The notes beneath the pieces are model-generated. The model was not told the origin of the DNA. It saw only the letters and a list, made by a program, of their open reading frames with translations, and made no database searches. Positions 60,725 through 64,000 of a DNA stretch of 64,000 bases are shown here, one piece after another. The DNA is taken from assembly GCF_003947435.1 (NCBI RefSeq), contig NZ_RCOS01000062.1, positions 62,001 through 126,000 on the forward strand, read 5' to 3'. Within the stretch, counting starts at the first letter, position 1. Each line of letters opens with the position of its first letter. A program made the position numbers and the translations under genes. Source of the DNA: Candidatus Methanodesulfokora washburnensis. Lineage in GTDB: Archaea > Korarchaeota > Korarchaeia > Korarchaeales > Korarchaeaceae.

Positions 60725-61561
60725 ATGAAGGTAAAGGATTATATGAGCTCTCCTGTTGTCACAATATCCCCTTATGATACGCTCGGAAAGGCTAGAAATC
60801 TGATGCTTGAGAGAGGAGTTCACAGACTAGTGGTGGTGGATGAAAAAGGCGCTCCGGTGGGAGTGATCTCAATATCTGATATCATAAGAGCTGTGTCATC
60901 GGGAGGTCCCCCTTGGAGGTGGAGGGACAAAAGCTCAGCGCTTTTGATGAGGTACATGAGCAAGGATCCCGTGACAATAGGAGCTGAGGAGACTGTTGCA
61001 GAGGCCGCAAGAATAATGGTGGAGAGAAATGTAAGCTGTCTTCCTGTTATGCTGAACAGGGAGTTAGTTGGGATAATAACAAAAACAGATATGACAAGGC
61101 TTTTCTCGGAGAGGTTTAGAGGGGCACTGAAGGTCAGGGATTTGATGAGAAACCCGACTTTTGTGAGGGAGACTCTTCCTGTCAAGAAGGTTTTAAAGCT
61201 CTTCTCGAAGAAAAGGGAGGATGCTATCGTGGTAGTTGCATCAAAGGAGAGACCTGTTGGATTTCTGACAGAAAGGGATCTGTTTTTCTATGAAACATCG
61301 AGAGCAAAGGGATATTCAGTCATTAACTCTGAGTTTGGAAGGATAAGCGGCGAGATAAAGGAAAGGAGAGTTTCAGAAGTGGCTAGGGAGATAAGGGCAA
61401 CGCTGAATCCAGAGCTTGATGCAGCAAAAGCTGCAAGGATGATGCTGGACTGGGGTGTTACGGGGCTTCCTGTGGCAGATGGAGATAAGCTTATAGGTGT
61501 GCTGACAAAGAGGGATATAGTGAGGGGTGTTTCAATTGTCTCTAGCAGAGAAGAAGGTTGA
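60725..61561 (+). CDS. Four-CBS-domain protein
   Basis: 278 residues, four CBS motifs: VKDYMSSPVVTISPYDT, LMRYMSKDPVTIGAEET, VRDLMRNPTFVRETLPV, and a divergent fourth ending GVLTKRDIVRG. No other domain. Middle member of three consecutive CBS genes; TGAGGTGATCC precedes its start. Confidence 0.88.
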   Translation: MKVKDYMSSPVVTISPYDTLGKARNLMLERGVHRLVVVDEKGAPVGVISISDIIRAVSSGGPPWRWRDKSSALLMRYMSKDPVTIGAEETVAEAARIMVERNVSCLPVMLNRELVGIITKTDMTRLFSERFRGALKVRDLMRNPTFVRETLPVKKVLKLFSKKREDAIVVVASKERPVGFLTERDLFFYETSRAKGYSVINSEFGRISGEIKERRVSEVAREIRATLNPELDAAKAARMMLDWGVTGLPVADGDKLIGVLTKRDIVRGVSIVSSREEG

Positions 61562-62324
61562 GGAGCTGATGACAAGTCCCCCTGTCTGCATATCGAAGGA
61601 TTCCCCTGTAGGAAAGGCATTAAGCCTCATGCTGGATCATGATTTCTCCCATTTAATAGCTGTTGATGGAAAAAGAGTTGCTGGAGTAGTTTCAATGTGG
61701 GATCTAGTTGATGTGCTGGGCTCATCTAGGTTCAGGAATGTACCTGTTAGCAGGATACATGTGAGCGCTGTGATGAGCGAGCCAGCTGTAACAATACAGG
61801 CTGATGATAAGGTGGAAGATGCAAAGAGGATAATGCTGGAGAGGGACTTCAGCTGCCTTCCTGTGATGAGAGGAGACAATTTAGTTGGGATAATAACGGA
61901 GACAGATATAGTCAAGATGCTGAAAGACAGCTCTGCTGTCAGGGATTTGATGAGAAGCTCCTATCCTAAGGTGATGCCGATAGACAGGATAGTTCATGCT
62001 AGGGCCATAATGATAGAGAACGGGGTGAGGGTGATACCAGTTGTTGAAGAGGGAAGACTTGTCGGCATTGTCACGGAAAGAGCTCTTGCAAAGGCCTTTT
62101 ATCATCTTAGAGATGAATCAAGAGTATCCCATATAGAGGAAGCTGTCAGAAGAGTTATAGTTGAGGATGTGATGGAGGAGTCTCCTGAGGTCCTGAGAGA
62201 AGATCAGAGCATAGAGGAAGCAGCGGCTCTATTCTACAAGGCGAGAATACCTGCTCTTCCCGTGATAGAAGGGGATCTAGTGAAAGGAATGCTGGAGAGA
62301 AAGTCCCTCTTGCTCAGAGTGTAG
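61536..62324 (+). CDS. Four-CBS-domain protein
   Basis: About 262 residues, four CBS motifs: VEELMTSPPVCISKDSP, VSAVMSEPAVTIQADDK, VRDLMRSSYPKVMPIDR, VEDVMEESPEVLREDQS. GAGGGGTG before TTG 61536 sets the start, inside the end of the previous gene. The 3' end overlaps the convergent prenyltransferase by 11 bp. Confidence 0.87.
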   Translation: MSLAEKKVEELMTSPPVCISKDSPVGKALSLMLDHDFSHLIAVDGKRVAGVVSMWDLVDVLGSSRFRNVPVSRIHVSAVMSEPAVTIQADDKVEDAKRIMLERDFSCLPVMRGDNLVGIITETDIVKMLKDSSAVRDLMRSSYPKVMPIDRIVHARAIMIENGVRVIPVVEEGRLVGIVTERALAKAFYHLRDESRVSHIEEAVRRVIVEDVMEESPEVLREDQSIEEAAALFYKARIPALPVIEGDLVKGMLERKSLLLRV

Positions 62325-63150
62325 CAGAATCGAGAAGCATTGCAAGAAGGCCGAACAGCATTGAAGCTTTTATCAGAGTGGATGCCCTGCTTGCAGTGCT
62401 CTTGCTTATGTTCCAAGATATAAAAGCTGAGTAGATGAGGATTATAACAGCCAATGTGGAGAGGATCAGGTATATAAAACCTGATAAGCCTAAGATAAAC
62501 GGAATGTATGTGAATAAAATAGCTGAAAGACATGTTATAGAGATTGCAATGCCAGCAGCTCTTTCCCCCCTGGTTGCAGCTATGGTCCTGACTCCTGCAG
62601 CTCTATCTCCATCTATGTCCTCAACTCCTTTTGTTATCTCCCTGGCCAGATTCACCAAGAAGGCTATAATCGAATACATGATGACCTTTTGGCTTAGGGA
62701 GAAAAGCCCTCCGTAGATTATTGTGAATGAAACGCCCAAACTGACCAAGATATTCCCTATAAGCCCCTCTTTCTTCAGTCTGAGGCCGTAGAGATACCAA
62801 GCAACTGAGAAGAAAAGAGCTATTGCAAAGTGAACTATACTTATAAAATATGATAATAGAGTTCCAGCTGCAGACAGCGACAGGTATAGAAGGGCTGCCT
62901 CATTTCTGCTGACAAGCCCGCTTGGTATTGGCCTGTATGGCCTATTTATCCTGTCTATTTCGACATCAAAGAAGTCGTTTATTGCATTTCCTCCCATTAG
63001 AATGAGAGGTGGAACTAAAAGACATATTATAAGACGATCCATTGGATAAAGGGGGATTTTTGCAGATAACCAGCCAACAAGAGCTCCTATCGATGCCAGA
63101 ATTGCATTTTTCGGTCTCAGAAGGAGGACAATTCCCTTCAGCTTTCCCAT
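62314..63150 (-). CDS. UbiA-family prenyltransferase, probable digeranylgeranylglyceryl phosphate synthase
   Basis: About 278 residues, eight to nine membrane helices. First aspartate motif NAINDFFDVEIDRINRP, second KGVEDIDGDRAAGVRT. This subfamily adds the second geranylgeranyl chain to make archaeol precursors. A TATA box centred about 24 nt upstream makes ATG 63150 (MGKLKG) the likely leaderless start rather than TTG 63165. Confidence 0.87.
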   Translation of the reverse strand: MGKLKGIVLLLRPKNAILASIGALVGWLSAKIPLYPMDRLIICLLVPPLILMGGNAINDFFDVEIDRINRPYRPIPSGLVSRNEAALLYLSLSAAGTLLSYFISIVHFAIALFFSVAWYLYGLRLKKEGLIGNILVSLGVSFTIIYGGLFSLSQKVIMYSIIAFLVNLAREITKGVEDIDGDRAAGVRTIAATRGERAAGIAISITCLSAILFTYIPFILGLSGFIYLILSTLAVIILIYSAFISWNISKSTASRASTLIKASMLFGLLAMLLDSATL

Positions 63151-63166
63151 CGGGATAGCAGCCAAG

Positions 63167-63180
63167 TTAAATATATAAAT
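63167..63180. promoter_or_regulatory. Shared divergent TATA element
   Basis: TTAAATATATAAAT is nearly symmetrical and lies about 24 bp from ATG 63150 (minus) and about 27 bp from ATG 63201 (plus). Both genes would be leaderless and served by one TATA region. Confidence 0.5.
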
Positions 63181-63200
63181 GGATGCATCCTCTGGTCTTT

Positions 63201-64000
63201 ATGAGAAGAGCAAAAGTGGGAGTAATTGGCTGCGGATGGTTTGGAACAGCGCATGCCAGAGTGTACAGAGAGATAGGAGATGTTGACCTTATAGCTGTTT
63301 CCGATATAAATCTGGAAAGTGCCAGAAGAGTCGGGGAGATGTACAACGCAAGATATTACGGATCGCCCGAGGATATGCTTGAGAAGGAGGACTTAGATGC
63401 CGTTAGCATAGCAGTAACCCCTCAAAATCTCGCAAAAACAGCAATTTTAGCAGCAGAAAAGGGGATAAACATGCTTGTGGAGAAGCCTGTTGCAACCAGC
63501 AAGCAGGAGCTTGAGGCTCTTATTTCCGCTGTTGAGAAAAGCGGCGTCATATTCATGCCTGGATTCATAGAGATATTCAATCCAGCTATTGAGGAGCTCA
63601 GAAAATGCCTTAAATCAGGAGATATAGGTGATCCCCTTATGATATCATCGGAAAGGATGGGAAGAAACCCAAAGAGGCCCCTTGGCTGGAACATAGGGGT
63701 CTCACTTGATCTGGGAATTCATGAGATGTACGTTCATACATGGCTAATGGGACAGCCTGTGGCTGTGAGATCAATGCTAAGAAGAGGGGAAAATGGGTAC
63801 GATGAGGCAGCTGTCTTCATTCTCTCATTTTCAAACGATGTAATCGGGGTTATATCAACTAACTGGCTCACTCCAGCAGGTGTGAGGAGGATAAGAGTTT
63901 CTGGATCCAAAGGAAGCGCATGGGTGGACTATCTAAACCAGACATTGGTGATAGAGAGGTCCGATCACTCGCTGATGCCCCAGATAAGGAGGAAGGAGCC
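63201..64000 (+). CDS. Gfo/Idh/MocA-family oxidoreductase, cut by window end
   Basis: Absent from the ORF track because it runs off the window; translated by hand. N-terminal NAD(P) fold VGVIGCGWFGTAHARVYREI, then MLVEKPVATSKQELEAL with the conserved EKP, then LDLGIHEMYVHTWLMG, the Gfo/Idh/MocA signature (GxHxxD region). 266 codons are visible. It probably acts on a sugar or inositol-like substrate; the exact reaction cannot be told. Confidence 0.85.
   Translation, partial: MRRAKVGVIGCGWFGTAHARVYREIGDVDLIAVSDINLESARRVGEMYNARYYGSPEDMLEKEDLDAVSIAVTPQNLAKTAILAAEKGINMLVEKPVATSKQELEALISAVEKSGVIFMPGFIEIFNPAIEELRKCLKSGDIGDPLMISSERMGRNPKRPLGWNIGVSLDLGIHEMYVHTWLMGQPVAVRSMLRRGENGYDEAAVFILSFSNDVIGVISTNWLTPAGVRRIRVSGSKGSAWVDYLNQTLVIERSDHSLMPQIRRKE

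Overview
The window is chromosomal DNA of an archaeon, very probably thermophilic. The evidence is archaeal-only gene content (GatD/GatE Glu-tRNA(Gln) amidotransferase, RNase P protein Rnp1, archaeal S17e, archease, EF-1alpha, family B DNA polymerase, an archaeal Rqc2 homologue, UbiA-type lipid prenyltransferase, an HMG-CoA synthase/thiolase/DUF35 operon), TATA boxes about 25 nt before leaderless starts, and strong GGAGGTGA-type Shine-Dalgarno sites inside operons, often before TTG start codons. A deep TACK-type lineage (for example Korarchaeota) is plausible, but nothing here fixes the phylum.

Host region, left arm (1-28.4 kb). In order: a FAD-dependent dehydrogenase and a metallophosphoesterase; a COG1709-type regulator followed by the mevalonate-pathway operon; gatD-gatE; polB; a surface protein; an AbrB-ACT regulator; a four-gene polar amino-acid ABC transporter; ribosomal genes L22-S3-L29-Rnp1-S17; gcvT; a two-gene FAD/Fe-S oxidase; a nucleotide-sugar dehydrogenase; S17e; a DtxR regulator with a ferredoxin; a candidate C/D box sRNA; an RDD-SpoIIM fusion; a prenyl diphosphate synthase; and EF-1alpha with S10.

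Integrated element (28411-53078, about 24.6 kb). It is bounded by an identical 59-bp direct repeat of the 3' half of tRNA-Ser(UGA). It carries an SSV-type integrase split by integration: Int(N) with a ribbon-helix-helix-like domain at the right end, Int(C) at the left end, both in the same frame across the repeat, so excision would rebuild one 367-residue gene. Inside are a large serine recombinase with a small partner, an XRE/ImmA/nuclease operon, a cell-surface block with a GH25 muramidase-von Willebrand A protein, duplicated and partly decayed gene/promoter modules, a replication-like block (Rep O-like, HTH initiator, Hjc-like resolvase, DUF932, Cas4-like nuclease), TPR proteins, a membrane STAND NTPase and a TraG/VirD4-like coupling ATPase. 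Several promoters in the element match the bacterial sigma-70 consensus (TTGACA, 16-17 bp, TAATAT or TAAAAT; extended TGATATAAT) and one terminator is a classic stem plus T-run. That is foreign to an archaeal host and points to a history of exchange with bacteria. Three copies of one promoter/operator unit suggest a shared repressor.

Host region, right arm (53.0-64 kb). An intact tRNA-Ser(UGA) lies 4 nt downstream of S19, at the end of an L3-L4-L23-L2-(unknown nuclease-like gene)-S19 operon. The usual continuation (L22-S3-...) is at 15.6-17.5 kb, so the S10-type operon is split exactly here. Upstream of L3 are archease and an EMC6-like membrane protein. Beyond are the Rqc2 homologue, three consecutive CBS-only genes (ten CBS motifs), a UbiA-family prenyltransferase, and a Gfo/Idh/MocA oxidoreductase cut by the window end. 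HMG-CoA synthase, the prenyl diphosphate synthase and the UbiA enzyme all serve archaeal isoprenoid lipid synthesis.
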